The notes under the pieces were generated by a model. The model was given only the letters and a program-made list of their open reading frames with translations. It had not been told where the DNA came from and did no database searches. Source: Actinomadura xylanilytica (lineage in GTDB: Bacteria; Actinomycetota; Actinomycetes; Streptosporangiales; Streptosporangiaceae). Taken from it: a stretch of 64,000 bases of DNA. The stretch is from NCBI RefSeq assembly GCF_030283145.1, contig NZ_JASNWE010000003.1, positions 992,001 through 1,056,000 on the forward strand, read 5' to 3'. The position numbers and the translations under genes were made by a program. Numbering within the stretch: position 1 is the stretch's first letter; each line of letters begins with the position of its first letter. Below are positions 33,520 through 44,277 of this stretch, piece after piece.

Positions 33520-34821
33520 ATGCGGAGCATCTCCCCGGCCGGCGGCGCCGTCCTCGGCCTCACCCTCGCCCTCCCCCTCGCGCTGACGGCCTGCGGCGGC
33601 GATGGCGGCACCGGCGGCGGCAAGGGCGCCGCCCTCGACGGGCGCGGGCCGATCACGTTCGTCACGGGCAAGGATCGCTCGGGCTACCTGCAAGAGCAGG
33701 TGGACGGCTGGAACTCCGGCCACCCGGACGAGAAGGTGCGGATCATCGAGCTGCCGGACGAGCCCAACGACCAGCGCCAGCAGATGATCCAGAACGCCAC
33801 CACCAAGTCCGACGCCTACGCGGTGCTGAACCTCGACGTCGTCTGGACGGCCGAGTTCGCCGCCAACCGCTGGCTGGCCCCGCTGCCCAAGGACCGGGTC
33901 GACCTGGCCGAGATGCTCCCCGCCACCATCGCGACCGGGCAGTACCGCGGCAGGCTCTACGCGGTGCCCTCGACCTCCGACGCCGGGATCCTCTACTACC
34001 GCAAGGACCTGCTCGACGGGGCCGGCGTCTCCGCGCCCCCGAAGACCTGGGCCGAGATGTGGGCCGCGTGCGACAAGGTGAAGAAGACGCCCGCGGGGAA
34101 GGGCGTCGACTGCTACTTCACCGAGGTCAACAAGACCGAGAGCATCACCATCAGCGCGGTCGAGGCCATCGCCAGCTCCGGCGGCTCGGTCCTCGGCCCC
34201 GACGGGAGGCCGTCGCTGACCACGCCGCAGGCCGCCAAGGGCCTGGAGTTCCTGGTGAACGCCCGCAAGGACGGGCGGATGCCCAAGGCCGCCGTCACCC
34301 TCGACACCGAGGGCGGGCGCCGCTACTTCCAGTCCGGCAAGCTGCTGTTCCAGCGGCAGTGGCCCTACCAGTACGCGATGGCCGACCAGAAGGACGGCTC
34401 GTCCAAGGTGGCGGGCAGGTTCGCCGTCGCGCCGCTGCCCGGCCCGGACGGCCCCGGCGTCGCCAACCTCGGCGGGCACAACCTGGCGATCTCCCAGTTC
34501 GCCGCGAACAAGGCCAGCTCCCTCGACTTCATCAGGTACCTGACCGGCGAGCCGTCGCAGCGGGCGAACCTGCTCGCCACCTCGCAGGCGCCGACGCTCG
34601 CCGCGCTGTACGACGACCCGGCGATGGTGGCGAAGTTCCCCTACCTGCCGGTGCTCAAGACGGCGATCGCCGGCGCGAAGCCCCGTCCGGTGGTGGTCAG
34701 GTACGGCGACGTCACGGCGGCGATCCAGGGCTCGGTGTACGACGCGGTGACCGGCAGGACCCCCATCGATCAGGCGCTGTCCGGCCTCCAGGGCAAGCTC
34801 GGCCCGCTCACCGCACCGTGA
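33520..34821 (+). CDS. Sugar ABC transporter substrate-binding lipoprotein
   Basis: This 433-residue protein starts at ATG 33520, preceded by GAAGGAGG. A signal peptide ends in the lipobox LTACGG near residue 27, followed by a Gly-rich linker. The body is a family-1 extracellular solute-binding fold (GPITFVTGKDRSGYLQEQVD, YRGRLYAVPSTSDAGILYY). It is anchored outside the membrane and passes a sugar, probably an alpha-glucoside, to the two permeases that follow. The protein at 62757 is a clear paralogue (same GRGPITF.TGKD start). No ATPase gene is present, so a shared MsiK-like ATPase is needed. Confidence 0.88.
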   Translation: MRSISPAGGAVLGLTLALPLALTACGGDGGTGGGKGAALDGRGPITFVTGKDRSGYLQEQVDGWNSGHPDEKVRIIELPDEPNDQRQQMIQNATTKSDAYAVLNLDVVWTAEFAANRWLAPLPKDRVDLAEMLPATIATGQYRGRLYAVPSTSDAGILYYRKDLLDGAGVSAPPKTWAEMWAACDKVKKTPAGKGVDCYFTEVNKTESITISAVEAIASSGGSVLGPDGRPSLTTPQAAKGLEFLVNARKDGRMPKAAVTLDTEGGRRYFQSGKLLFQRQWPYQYAMADQKDGSSKVAGRFAVAPLPGPDGPGVANLGGHNLAISQFAANKASSLDFIRYLTGEPSQRANLLATSQAPTLAALYDDPAMVAKFPYLPVLKTAIAGAKPRPVVVRYGDVTAAIQGSVYDAVTGRTPIDQALSGLQGKLGPLTAP

Positions 34822-34870
34822 TCCGCCAGCAAGATCCACAAGCTGCCCGAAACCCGGAAGACTGACCGAC

Positions 34871-35887
34871 ATGACGACGACGTACGACGCAAAGCGGACG
34901 GCGGCGCCACCGGCAGCGCGCCGGCCGCCCGAGAAACGGCGCGACGTGCAGGGCACCAGGCGGCTCGCGGCCATGCTCCTGTCCCCGACCCTGCTGGTGC
35001 TCGGCCTGGTCATCGGCTACCCCGTCCTCGCCGGGTTCCGCGAATCGCTGTTCACCAAGGGCCAGGGCCTGGACGCCGACGGGTTCGTGGTCGAGGGCGA
35101 GCGGTTCGTCGGCCTGGACAACTACACCGCGATCTTCTCCGGCGAGCGCGCCGACGCGTTCTGGAACGCCTTCTCCAACACCACCCTGTTCACCGTGACC
35201 ACGGTGCTGCTGGAGACCGTGCTCGGCGTCGGGATGGCGCTGATCATGAACCAGGCGTTCCGCGGCCGGGCGCTCGTGCGGGCCAGCATCCTGGTGCCGT
35301 GGGCGATCCCGACCGCGATCTCCGGGCTGCTGTGGCGCTGGATCTTCCAGGCCGACGGCGCCGCCAACGCGTTGCTGCGGCAGCAGATCCTGTGGACCGC
35401 GGACGGCTTCCCGGCCCGGCTCGCGGTGATCATCGCCGAGGTGTGGAAGACCTCGCCGTTCATCGGGCTGCTGGTACTGGCCGGACTCCAGATGATCCCG
35501 CGCGAGGTGCACGAGGCCGCGCAGGTGGACGGCGCCGGACCGGTCCAGCGGTTCTGCCGGATCACTCTCCCGCTGGTGCGGCCCGCGCTGCTGGTGGCGG
35601 TGCTGTTCCGGATGCTCGACGTGCTGCGGATGTTCGACCTGCCCGCGGTGCTGATCGGGGTCAACCAGCGGTCGGTGGAGACGCTCACGATGATCTCCTG
35701 GTTCGAGGCGTCCAACCTGCGGTACGGGTCGGCGGCGGCGTACGCGACCGTGCTGTTCGTGTACATCGCCCTGATCGCCTACCTGTTCGTCAAGCTGCTC
35801 GGCGCCGACATCATCGGCGCGGCCCGGCAGCGGACCAGACGCCCCCGCGCCGTGCGGGGCAAGCGCACCGGAAAGGCGGCCGCATGA
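34871..35887 (+). CDS. Sugar ABC transporter permease (MalF type)
   Basis: This is a 338-residue inner-membrane permease with six predicted membrane segments after a 35-residue basic tail. The EAA loop that contacts the ATPase is VHEAAQVDGAGPVQRFCRIT, then LPLVRPALLVA. The gene lies 49 bases after the binding-protein gene. Its TGA overlaps the ATG of the second permease. The ligand is inferred from the GH13 alpha-glucosidase in the operon. Confidence 0.9.
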   Translation: MTTTYDAKRTAAPPAARRPPEKRRDVQGTRRLAAMLLSPTLLVLGLVIGYPVLAGFRESLFTKGQGLDADGFVVEGERFVGLDNYTAIFSGERADAFWNAFSNTTLFTVTTVLLETVLGVGMALIMNQAFRGRALVRASILVPWAIPTAISGLLWRWIFQADGAANALLRQQILWTADGFPARLAVIIAEVWKTSPFIGLLVLAGLQMIPREVHEAAQVDGAGPVQRFCRITLPLVRPALLVAVLFRMLDVLRMFDLPAVLIGVNQRSVETLTMISWFEASNLRYGSAAAYATVLFVYIALIAYLFVKLLGADIIGAARQRTRRPRAVRGKRTGKAAA

Positions 35888-36702
35888 CCCGGCGCGCACT
35901 GCCCTACCTGGGGTTCACGGTGGTCGCGCTCTACTGCCTGGCGCCGTTCTACTGGATGGTCGTGTCGGCCTTCCGGCGCCCGCAGGACCAGTTCGACAAC
36001 GCCCCCGTCCCGCTCCAGTGGTCGATGGAGAACTTCAACGCGGTGTTCTCCGGCGACAACGGCTTCGGCCGGGCGCTGCTCAACAGCATCGTCGTCGCGG
36101 GCGTCACCACCGTGCTGACGCTGGTCATCGGCACCTTCACCGCCTACGCGCTGGCCAGGCTGGATTTCCGGTTCAAGAACGCGGTGCTCGGGATCATCGT
36201 CGCCACCTCGATGTTCCCCGGGATCTCCCAGCTCGTCCCGCTGCTCAAGCTGTTCACCGAGATCACGTGGATCAACACCTACCAGGCGATGGTGCTGCCC
36301 AGCCTCGGGTTCGCGCTGCCGCTGTCGGTGTGGCTGCTGACCACCTTCTTCCGGCAGCTCCCGTTCGAGCTGGAGCAGGCCGCGATGGTGGACGGCTGCA
36401 CCCGCGGCCAGGCGTTCCGCAAGATCATCGTGCCGCTGGCCGCGCCCGGGGTGTTCACCACCGCGATCCTGACCTTCATCGCGGCCTGGAACGAGTTCCT
36501 GATCGCGCTGTCGATGGTGAACAAGAAGGAGATGCAGACCGCCACCGTGGCGATCTCCAAGTTCACCGGCGTCTCCGGCTTCGACCAGCCCTTCGGCACC
36601 CAGATGGCGGCGGGGGTCGTGGTGACCGTCCCGCTCATCGTCGTGGTGCTGGTCTTCCAGCGCCGCATCGTCGCCGGGCTCACCGCCGGCGGCGTGAAGT
36701 GA
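35884..36702 (+). CDS. Sugar ABC transporter permease (MalG type)
   Basis: This is a 272-residue second permease with six membrane segments. The EAA loop is LEQAAMVDGCTRGQAFRKII, followed by VPLAAPG. ATG 35884 overlaps the stop of the first permease by 4 bases. A strong hairpin (36707-36746) lies between it and the GH13 gene. Confidence 0.9.
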   Translation: MTRRALPYLGFTVVALYCLAPFYWMVVSAFRRPQDQFDNAPVPLQWSMENFNAVFSGDNGFGRALLNSIVVAGVTTVLTLVIGTFTAYALARLDFRFKNAVLGIIVATSMFPGISQLVPLLKLFTEITWINTYQAMVLPSLGFALPLSVWLLTTFFRQLPFELEQAAMVDGCTRGQAFRKIIVPLAAPGVFTTAILTFIAAWNEFLIALSMVNKKEMQTATVAISKFTGVSGFDQPFGTQMAAGVVVTVPLIVVVLVFQRRIVAGLTAGGVK

Positions 36703-36706
36703 CCCC

Positions 36707-36746
36707 GCGTGCCGCGGGGCGGCGCCGGAGCCGTCCCGCGGCACGC
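36707..36746. terminator. Strong intercistronic hairpin
   Basis: GCGTGCCGCGGGGCGGC (36707-36723) and GCCGTCCCGCGGCACGC (36730-36746) form a 17-base stem with one mismatch and a 6-base loop. It starts five bases after the permease stop and lacks a U-run, so it may be an attenuator or mRNA stabiliser that lowers expression of the GH13 gene. Confidence 0.65.
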
Positions 36747-36778
36747 GCACCCCTCCCTCCTCGACGCGAAGGACTCCG

Positions 36779-38440
36779 ATGACGCAGGACATCCACGGCG
36801 CCTCCGCAGCCGCAGCCGCCGGCACCGGCACCGGCGGCTGGTGGCGGAACGCGGTGATCTACCAGGTGTACGTGCGCAGCTTCGCCGACGGCAACGGCGA
36901 CGGCGTGGGCGACCTGCCCGGCGTCCGGGACCGCCTGCCCTACCTGGCCGGGCTCGGCGTGGACGCGCTGTGGATCACCCCGTTCTACCGCTCCCCGATG
37001 GCCGACTTCGGCTACGACGTGGCCGACTACCGCGAGGTCGACCCGCGGTTCGGCACGCTGGACGACGCGCGGGCGCTGATCGCCGACGCGCACGCGCACG
37101 GCCTGCGGATCATCCTCGACCTGGTGCCCAACCACACCTCGGACGCGCACGCCTGGTTCCGCGCCGCGCTGGCCGCCGCGCCCGGCTCCCCCGAGCGCGC
37201 CCGGTACCTCTTCCGCGACGGCCGCGGCGCCGGCGGCGCCGAGCCGCCGAACGACTGGGAGTCGGTGTTCGGCGGCCCCGCCTGGACCCGGATCCCGGGC
37301 GGCCAGTGGTACCTGCACCTGTTCGACCCCGCCCAGCCCGACCTCAACTGGAACGACGCGGCGGTCCGGGCCGAGTTCGAGGCCGTCCTGCGGTTCTGGC
37401 TCGACCTCGGCGCGGACGGCTTCCGGATCGACGTCGCGCACGGCATGGTCAAGGCCGCCGGGCTCCCCGACGTCGGGCGGGCGGGCCAGACCCGGATGCT
37501 CGGCACCGCTGTGCTGCCCTACTTCGACCAGGACGGCGTGCACGAGATCCACCGGTCCTGGCGGGCGCTGCTCGACACCTACGCCGGCGAGCGGATCGGG
37601 GTCGCCGAGGCGTGGGCGCCGACCGCCGAGCGGCTCGCCCGCTACACCCGCCCGGACGAGCTGCACCAGGCGTTCAACTTCCACTACCTCACCGCCCCGT
37701 GGGACGCGCACGGGATGCGCGCGGTCATCGAGGAGTCGCTCCGCACCGCCGCCGCGGTCTCGGCCCCCGCGACCTGGGTGCTGTCGAACCACGACGTCCA
37801 GCGGCACGTCACCCGGTACGGCGGCGGCGCCGAGGGCCTGCGCCGGGCCCGCGCCGCCGCCCTGCTGACGCTGGCGCTGCCCGGTTCGGCCTACGTCTAC
37901 CAGGGCGAGGAACTGGGCCTGCCCGAGGTCCTCGACCTGCCCGCGGAGGTCCTCCAGGATCCGCAGCGCCGCCGCGGCGAGGGCGAGGGCCGCGACGGCT
38001 GCCGCGTCCCGCTGCCGTGGTCGGGCGAGGAGCCTCCGTTCGGCTTCGGGACCGGCGGGACGACCTGGCTGCCGATCCCGCCCGCGTGGCGCGACCGCAC
38101 CGTCGCCGCGCAGGACGCCGACCCGGACTCGACGCTCGCCCTCTACCGGAACGCGCTGCGCGTCCGCCGCGGGCACCCCGCGCTCGGCGACGGCCCGCTG
38201 CGCTGGCTGGTGGGCCCGCCCGGCACGCTGATGTTCGTCCGCGAGCCCGGCGGCCCGGACGGCGCCGGCGGTGCGGGCACCCCGGCGGGCCGGTCCGTCG
38301 GGTGCGCTGTGAACATGGGAGACCGGACCGTCCAGATCGCCGCGTTCGGTGCGCCGCTGCTGGCCAGCGGGCCCGTGCGCGCGGCCGGCGGACGCATCGA
38401 ACTGGCCCCGGGCACCGCGGTCTGGTGGGAGGTGGCTTAA
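36779..38440 (+). CDS. GH13 alpha-glucosidase
   Basis: This is a 553-residue cytoplasmic enzyme of the oligo-1,6-glucosidase/alpha-glucosidase type. It has AVIYQVYVRSFADGNGDGVG at the start, DLVPNHTSDAH, GADGFRIDVAHGM with the nucleophile Asp near 218, GVAEAWAP with the acid/base Glu near 275, and VLSNHDVQRH with the third acid near 338. No signal peptide is present, so it works on sugars already imported by the upstream ABC system. The LacI gene begins on its stop codon (TAATG). Maltose, isomaltose, trehalose or sucrose could all be substrates. Confidence 0.9.
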   Translation: MTQDIHGASAAAAAGTGTGGWWRNAVIYQVYVRSFADGNGDGVGDLPGVRDRLPYLAGLGVDALWITPFYRSPMADFGYDVADYREVDPRFGTLDDARALIADAHAHGLRIILDLVPNHTSDAHAWFRAALAAAPGSPERARYLFRDGRGAGGAEPPNDWESVFGGPAWTRIPGGQWYLHLFDPAQPDLNWNDAAVRAEFEAVLRFWLDLGADGFRIDVAHGMVKAAGLPDVGRAGQTRMLGTAVLPYFDQDGVHEIHRSWRALLDTYAGERIGVAEAWAPTAERLARYTRPDELHQAFNFHYLTAPWDAHGMRAVIEESLRTAAAVSAPATWVLSNHDVQRHVTRYGGGAEGLRRARAAALLTLALPGSAYVYQGEELGLPEVLDLPAEVLQDPQRRRGEGEGRDGCRVPLPWSGEEPPFGFGTGGTTWLPIPPAWRDRTVAAQDADPDSTLALYRNALRVRRGHPALGDGPLRWLVGPPGTLMFVREPGGPDGAGGAGTPAGRSVGCAVNMGDRTVQIAAFGAPLLASGPVRAAGGRIELAPGTAVWWEVA

Positions 38441-39480
38441 TGGCGATGACGACGCGCCTGGCGGACATCGCGGCGCACGCCGGGGTGAGCGAGGCGACGG
38501 TGAGCCGGGTGCTCAACGGCAAGCAGGGCGTGTCCCCGACGACCCGGCAGGCGGTGCTGACCGCCCTGGACGTGCTCGGGTACGAGCGCCCGGCCCGGCT
38601 GCGGCAGCGGCGGGCCGGGCTGATCGGGCTGATCATCCCGGAGCTGACCAACCCGATCTTCCCCGCCTTCGCCGAGATCATCGAGAGCGCGCTCGCCCGG
38701 CACGGCTACATGGCGGTGCTGTGCTCGCAGACGCCGGGCGGCGTCGCCGAGGACGACTACATCGAGATGCTGCTCGAACGCGGCGTCGCCGGGATCATCT
38801 TCGTCAACGGGCTGCACGCCAACGCCCGGTCCGACCGGGCCCGCTACGCGCGGCTGCTCGAACGGGCGCTGCCGCTGGTGCTGGTGAACGGCTTCCGCGC
38901 CGACATCGACGCCCCGTTCATCTCCAACGACGACGTGGCCTCAATGGAGTCGGCGGTCGCGCACCTGGCCTCGCTCGGCCACCGGCGGATCGGGCTGGCG
39001 ATCGGGCAGGACGTGTACGTGCCCACCCGCCGCAAGACCGAGGGGTTCCGCCGGGGGATGGCCGAGCACACCGGCACCACCGTCCTCGACGAGCTGATCG
39101 TCAACACGATGTACACGGTGGAGGGCGGCTACGCGGCGGCGCAGCGGCTCTTCGACCAGGGCTGCACCGCGCTGTGCTGCGGCAACGACATCATGGCGCT
39201 CGGCGCCATAAGAGCCGCCAGGCAGCGCGGCCTGCGGGTGCCGCGGGACGTGTCGGTGGTCGGGTTCGACGACTCGCCGCTGACCGCCTACCTCGACCCG
39301 CCGCTCACCACGATCCGGCAATCGGTGCGGGAGATGTCGCTGGCCGCGGTGAGCACCGTCCTGGACGAGATCCGCGGCGCCCGCGCGCCCCGCACCGAGC
39401 TGCTCTACCGGCCGGAACTGGTCGTCCGGAACTCCACCGCGCCCGCTCCCGCGGACGCTCCGGCGGACGCCCTCAGGTAA
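38440..39480 (+). CDS. LacI family transcriptional regulator
   Basis: This 346-residue protein has an N-terminal helix-turn-helix (RLADIAAHAGVSEATVSRVL) with the hinge RPARLRQRRAGLIGLIIPE, and a periplasmic-binding-protein-like effector domain. ATG 38440 shares the last base of the GH13 stop, and GGGAGGTGG precedes it. As the last gene of the operon it is the likely repressor at 33400-33445. An alternative is action at the CebR-type site 52 bases after its stop, but the LacI at 44278 fits that better. Confidence 0.9.
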   Translation: MAMTTRLADIAAHAGVSEATVSRVLNGKQGVSPTTRQAVLTALDVLGYERPARLRQRRAGLIGLIIPELTNPIFPAFAEIIESALARHGYMAVLCSQTPGGVAEDDYIEMLLERGVAGIIFVNGLHANARSDRARYARLLERALPLVLVNGFRADIDAPFISNDDVASMESAVAHLASLGHRRIGLAIGQDVYVPTRRKTEGFRRGMAEHTGTTVLDELIVNTMYTVEGGYAAAQRLFDQGCTALCCGNDIMALGAIRAARQRGLRVPRDVSVVGFDDSPLTAYLDPPLTTIRQSVREMSLAAVSTVLDEIRGARAPRTELLYRPELVVRNSTAPAPADAPADALR

Positions 39481-39498
39481 CGGTTGCGTTTCGACGCA

Positions 39499-39546
39499 TT
39501 GACAGTGACCCGGGTCACGGTCTTTCCTTCGTGGGAGCGCTCCCAC
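39499..39546. promoter_or_regulatory. Promoter region with CebR operator and a second palindrome
   Basis: TGGGAGCGCTCCCA at 39532-39545 is identical to the 14-base CebR operator known from Streptomyces cellulose-utilisation genes, and here it extends to 16 bases (39531-39546). A TTGACA -35 box is at 39499-39504. A second perfect palindrome, GTGACCCGGGTCAC (39505-39518), directly follows the -35 box. This region controls the cellobiose operon at 39579-44259. Confidence 0.85.
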
Positions 39547-39578
39547 ATCTGGACCACACGATCTGAGAGGGGTCCGCC

Positions 39579-40877
39579 ATGAGGGCCACCATGCGACGCG
39601 GGCTGAGCACGGCGATGGCGGCGGTGCTCGTCGGCGTCCTCGCCGCCGCCTGCGGAGGCGACGGCGACGGCAGCGGCTCCGGCCCGGTCGAGCTGACCGT
39701 CGACGTCTTCGGCGAGTTCGGCTACGACCAGCTCTACAAGCAGTACGAGGCGTCCCACCCGAACGTCAAGATCAGGCAGCGCAAGGTCTCCACGCTGGAC
39801 GACTACAAGCCGCGGCTCCAGCAGTGGATCGCCACCAACAGCGGCGCGGGCGACGTGGTCGGGCTGGAGGAGGGCATCCTGCCCACCTACATGCAGCAGA
39901 AGGGCAAGTTCCTCAACCTGTTCGACTACGGCGGCCGGAGCCTCCAGCAGAACTTCCTGCCGTGGAAGTGGCAGATGGGCGTCAGCCCCGACGGCGAGCA
40001 GCTCGTGGGCCTCGGCACCGACATCGGACCGCTCGGCATGTGCTACCGCAAGGACCTGTTCAAGAAGGCCGGGCTGCCGACCGCGCGCGAGGAGGTGTCC
40101 AAGCTCTGGCCCACCTGGGACGACTTCCTCTCCACCGGGCAGCGGTACCAGGAGAAGCAGCCCAGGACCAGGTGGCTGGACGGGCCGACCGCGGTGCTGC
40201 GCGCCACCGTGCTCCAGAACGCCGGCGCCGGGCCCGGCTACAGCTTCTTCGACAAGGACGACAAACTCGTCTTCGACACCAACCCGGCGGTCCGGACGGC
40301 GTTCGACACCGCGCTGAAGTTCGAGCGGTCGGGCCTGACCTCGGACATGTCGATCTTCACGCCGCCGTGGCAGACCGCGCTGAAGCGCGACACCTTCGCC
40401 ACCGTGCCGTGCCCGTCCTGGATGCTCGGCGGCATCGAGGAGTTCTCCGGCGACTACGGCAAGGGCAAGTGGGACGTGGCGACCGTCCCGGGCGGCGGCG
40501 GCTACTGGGGCGGCTCGTGGCTGGCGGTGCCCAAGCAGACCAAGCACCCGAAGGAGGCCGCCGAGCTGGCCACGTTCCTGTCCGGGCCGCAGGGTCAGAC
40601 CGGCGCGTTCAAGGACAAGAACACCTTCCCGTCGTCGCCGCAGGCCGCCCAGGATCCGGCGGTGGCCGGCCACAAGAGCGCCTACTTCAGCGACGCCCCC
40701 ACCGGGAAGATCTTCGGGGAGATGGCCGCGCAGGTGAAGCCGGTGCACCTCGGCCCGAAGAACGAGGACGTCCGGCAGGCCGTCGAGAACGTCCTGATCG
40801 CCGTCGGCCAGGGCAAGGTCAAGCCCGACGAGGCCTGGACCAAGGCCGTCGAGGCGGCCCGGAAGTCCGCCAGGTAA
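39579..40877 (+). CDS. cebE: Cellobiose-type ABC transporter substrate-binding lipoprotein
   Basis: This is a 432-residue lipoprotein. The signal peptide ends in the lipobox LAAACGG near residue 25, followed by a DGDGSGSG linker. The body is a family-1 solute-binding protein (VDVFGEFGYDQLYKQYEASH). The CebR operator upstream, the two permeases and the GH1 beta-glucosidase downstream give the classic cebEFG-bgl layout, so cellobiose or cello-oligosaccharides are the likely ligands. A strong hairpin follows its stop, which would favour high binding-protein output. Confidence 0.87.
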   Translation: MRATMRRGLSTAMAAVLVGVLAAACGGDGDGSGSGPVELTVDVFGEFGYDQLYKQYEASHPNVKIRQRKVSTLDDYKPRLQQWIATNSGAGDVVGLEEGILPTYMQQKGKFLNLFDYGGRSLQQNFLPWKWQMGVSPDGEQLVGLGTDIGPLGMCYRKDLFKKAGLPTAREEVSKLWPTWDDFLSTGQRYQEKQPRTRWLDGPTAVLRATVLQNAGAGPGYSFFDKDDKLVFDTNPAVRTAFDTALKFERSGLTSDMSIFTPPWQTALKRDTFATVPCPSWMLGGIEEFSGDYGKGKWDVATVPGGGGYWGGSWLAVPKQTKHPKEAAELATFLSGPQGQTGAFKDKNTFPSSPQAAQDPAVAGHKSAYFSDAPTGKIFGEMAAQVKPVHLGPKNEDVRQAVENVLIAVGQGKVKPDEAWTKAVEAARKSAR

Positions 40878-40896
40878 CCCCACCTCCCCCACCGAA

Positions 40897-40944
40897 CCGC
40901 GGCGCGCCGTCCACCGGAGATCCGGTCCGGACGGCCCGCCGCGG
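40897..40944. terminator. Intercistronic hairpin after cebE
   Basis: CCGCGGCGCGCCGTCC (40897-40912) pairs with GGACGGCCCGCCGCGG (40929-40944), with one mismatch. The inner ACCGGA/CCGGT extends the stem. It is placed like the mRNA-stabilising or attenuating hairpins of binding-protein operons. No U-run follows. Confidence 0.65.
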
Positions 40945-40967
40945 GTCGGCGCACCGAAAGGAGGCGC

Positions 40968-41945
40968 ATGAGCGTCGATCTGCGCCCCGCGGGCCATCAG
41001 GCCCCGGCGCCCGCGCCCGTCCCCGCCGGGCGGGCGTGGCGGCGCCGGCTCGCCCGGCTGGACCTCAAGACCGCGCCGTACGTGTTCATCTCGCCGTTCT
41101 ACCTGGTCTTCCTGATCTTCGGCGGGTTCCCGCTCGTCTACACGCTCTGGGTGTCGCTGCACGACTGGGGCCTCGCCTCGGGGACGCGCGACTGGGTCGG
41201 CCTGGAGAACTACCGGTACCTGCTGGGCGACGCCGACTTCTGGCACGCCGTCGTCAACACCCTCGGCATCTTCGTCGTCTCGACCGTCCCGCAGCTAATG
41301 CTGGCCCTGCTGGCCGCCAACGCGCTGAACCGGCGGATGCGGATGCCGACGCTGTTCCGGATCGGGATGGTCGCCCCGCTGGTCACCTCGACCGCCGCCG
41401 TCGCGATCGTGTTCACCCAGCTCTTCGACCGCGACTGGGGAATGGTCAACTGGGCGCTCGGCCTGGTCGGCGGCGGGCACATCGACTGGCAGGCGAGCCG
41501 CGGCTGGTCCTGGCTGGCCATCGCGACGATGGTCGACTGGCGGTGGACCGGCTACAACGCGCTGATCTACCTGGCCGCGATGCAGGCGATCCCGCGCGAC
41601 CTGTACGAGGCGGCGGCGATCGACGGCGCCTCCCGGATCCGGCAGTTCTGGCAGATCACGGTGCCGATGCTGCGCCCGACGATCATCTTCACGGTGATCA
41701 TCTCCACCATCGGCGGGCTCCAGCTTTTCACCGAGCCGGTGCTGTTCGGGGTGGGGACCACCAACCGGATGGACGGCGGCTCGCTGCACCAGTTCCAGAC
41801 GATCACGATGTACATGTTCGACAACGCCTTCGGCCACGACCGGTACGGCTACGGAGCCACCGTCGCGTGGGCGCTGTTCCTGCTGATCATCGTCTTCTCG
41901 CTGGTCAACTTCCTGGCCGTGCGCCGTACGGGAGGCACCGCATGA
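40968..41945 (+). CDS. cebF: Cellobiose-type ABC transporter permease
   Basis: This is a 325-residue MalF-type permease with six membrane segments after a 35-residue cytoplasmic tail. The EAA loop is YEAAAIDGASRIRQFWQIT, followed by VPMLRPTIIF. A GAAAGGAGG ribosome site precedes ATG 40968. Its TGA overlaps the ATG of cebG. Confidence 0.88.
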   Translation: MSVDLRPAGHQAPAPAPVPAGRAWRRRLARLDLKTAPYVFISPFYLVFLIFGGFPLVYTLWVSLHDWGLASGTRDWVGLENYRYLLGDADFWHAVVNTLGIFVVSTVPQLMLALLAANALNRRMRMPTLFRIGMVAPLVTSTAAVAIVFTQLFDRDWGMVNWALGLVGGGHIDWQASRGWSWLAIATMVDWRWTGYNALIYLAAMQAIPRDLYEAAAIDGASRIRQFWQITVPMLRPTIIFTVIISTIGGLQLFTEPVLFGVGTTNRMDGGSLHQFQTITMYMFDNAFGHDRYGYGATVAWALFLLIIVFSLVNFLAVRRTGGTA

Positions 41946-42822
41946 CCACGCTCATCTCCCGGGCGAGGCCGGACCGCGCGGCGCGGCCGGGCCGGTTCCG
42001 CGGGCTCTGGAACGCCGGCCCGCTCACCTACCTGACGCTGGTCGCCGCGCTCGCGCTGTCGGTCTTCCCGATCTACTGGATGATCGTCGTGGCGACCCGG
42101 ACCAACGACGTGGTCGCCGACGTGCCGCCGCCGCTGCTGCCCGGCGGGCACGTGGGCGGGAACGTCGGACGGCTGTTCGACAACCCCGACGCCTACTTCG
42201 CCAAGGGGCTGCTCAACTCGGCGATCGCGTCCACCGCGGTCACCGTCTCGACGGTCTTCTTCGCCTCGCTGGCCGGGTTCGCGTTCGCCAAGCTGCGCTT
42301 CCGGGGGCGCGGCGCGCTGCTGCTCAGCATCATCGCCACGATGATGATCCCGGTGCAGATGGGCATCATCCCGCTCTACATGATCATGGTGAGGCTGGGC
42401 TGGCAGAACCAGCTCCAGGCGGTGATCGTCCCGTTCCTGGTGACCGGGTTCGGCGTGTTCATGATGCGGCAGTACGCCGACCAGGCCGTCCCGGACGAGC
42501 TGATCGAGGCGGCGCGGGTCGACGGCTGCACCACCTTCGGGGTGTTCTGGCGGGTGGTGCTGCCCGCCCTGCGGCCGGCCGCCGGCGTGCTCGGGCTGTT
42601 CACGTTCATGCAGACCTGGAACGAGTTCATGTGGCCGCTCGCGGTGCTCAACCCGGAGAACCCGACCGTGCAGCTGTCGATCAACAACCTGGCGAACGCC
42701 TACTTCAAGGACTACACGCTCATGTTCGCCGGCACCACCGTGGCGATCCTGCCCCTGCTCGTGGTGTTCATCGTGTTCGGCCGTCAGATCATCGGCGGCA
42801 TCATGGAAGGTGCGATCAAGGC

Positions 42823-42826
<4 letters not shown>
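41942..42826 (+). CDS. cebG: Cellobiose-type ABC transporter permease
   Basis: This is a 294-residue MalG-type permease. It has six membrane segments (for example LTLVAALALSVFPIYWMIVV) and the EAA loop IEAARVDGCTTFGVFWRVVL. ATG 41942 overlaps the cebF stop. Its own TGA overlaps a TTG start of the GH1 gene (TTGA). There is no ATPase gene, so a shared MsiK-type ATPase encoded elsewhere must energise the transporter. Confidence 0.88.
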
Positions 42827-44259
<1,433 letters not shown>

Positions 44260-44277
44260 GACGACGATGGGGGGCCG

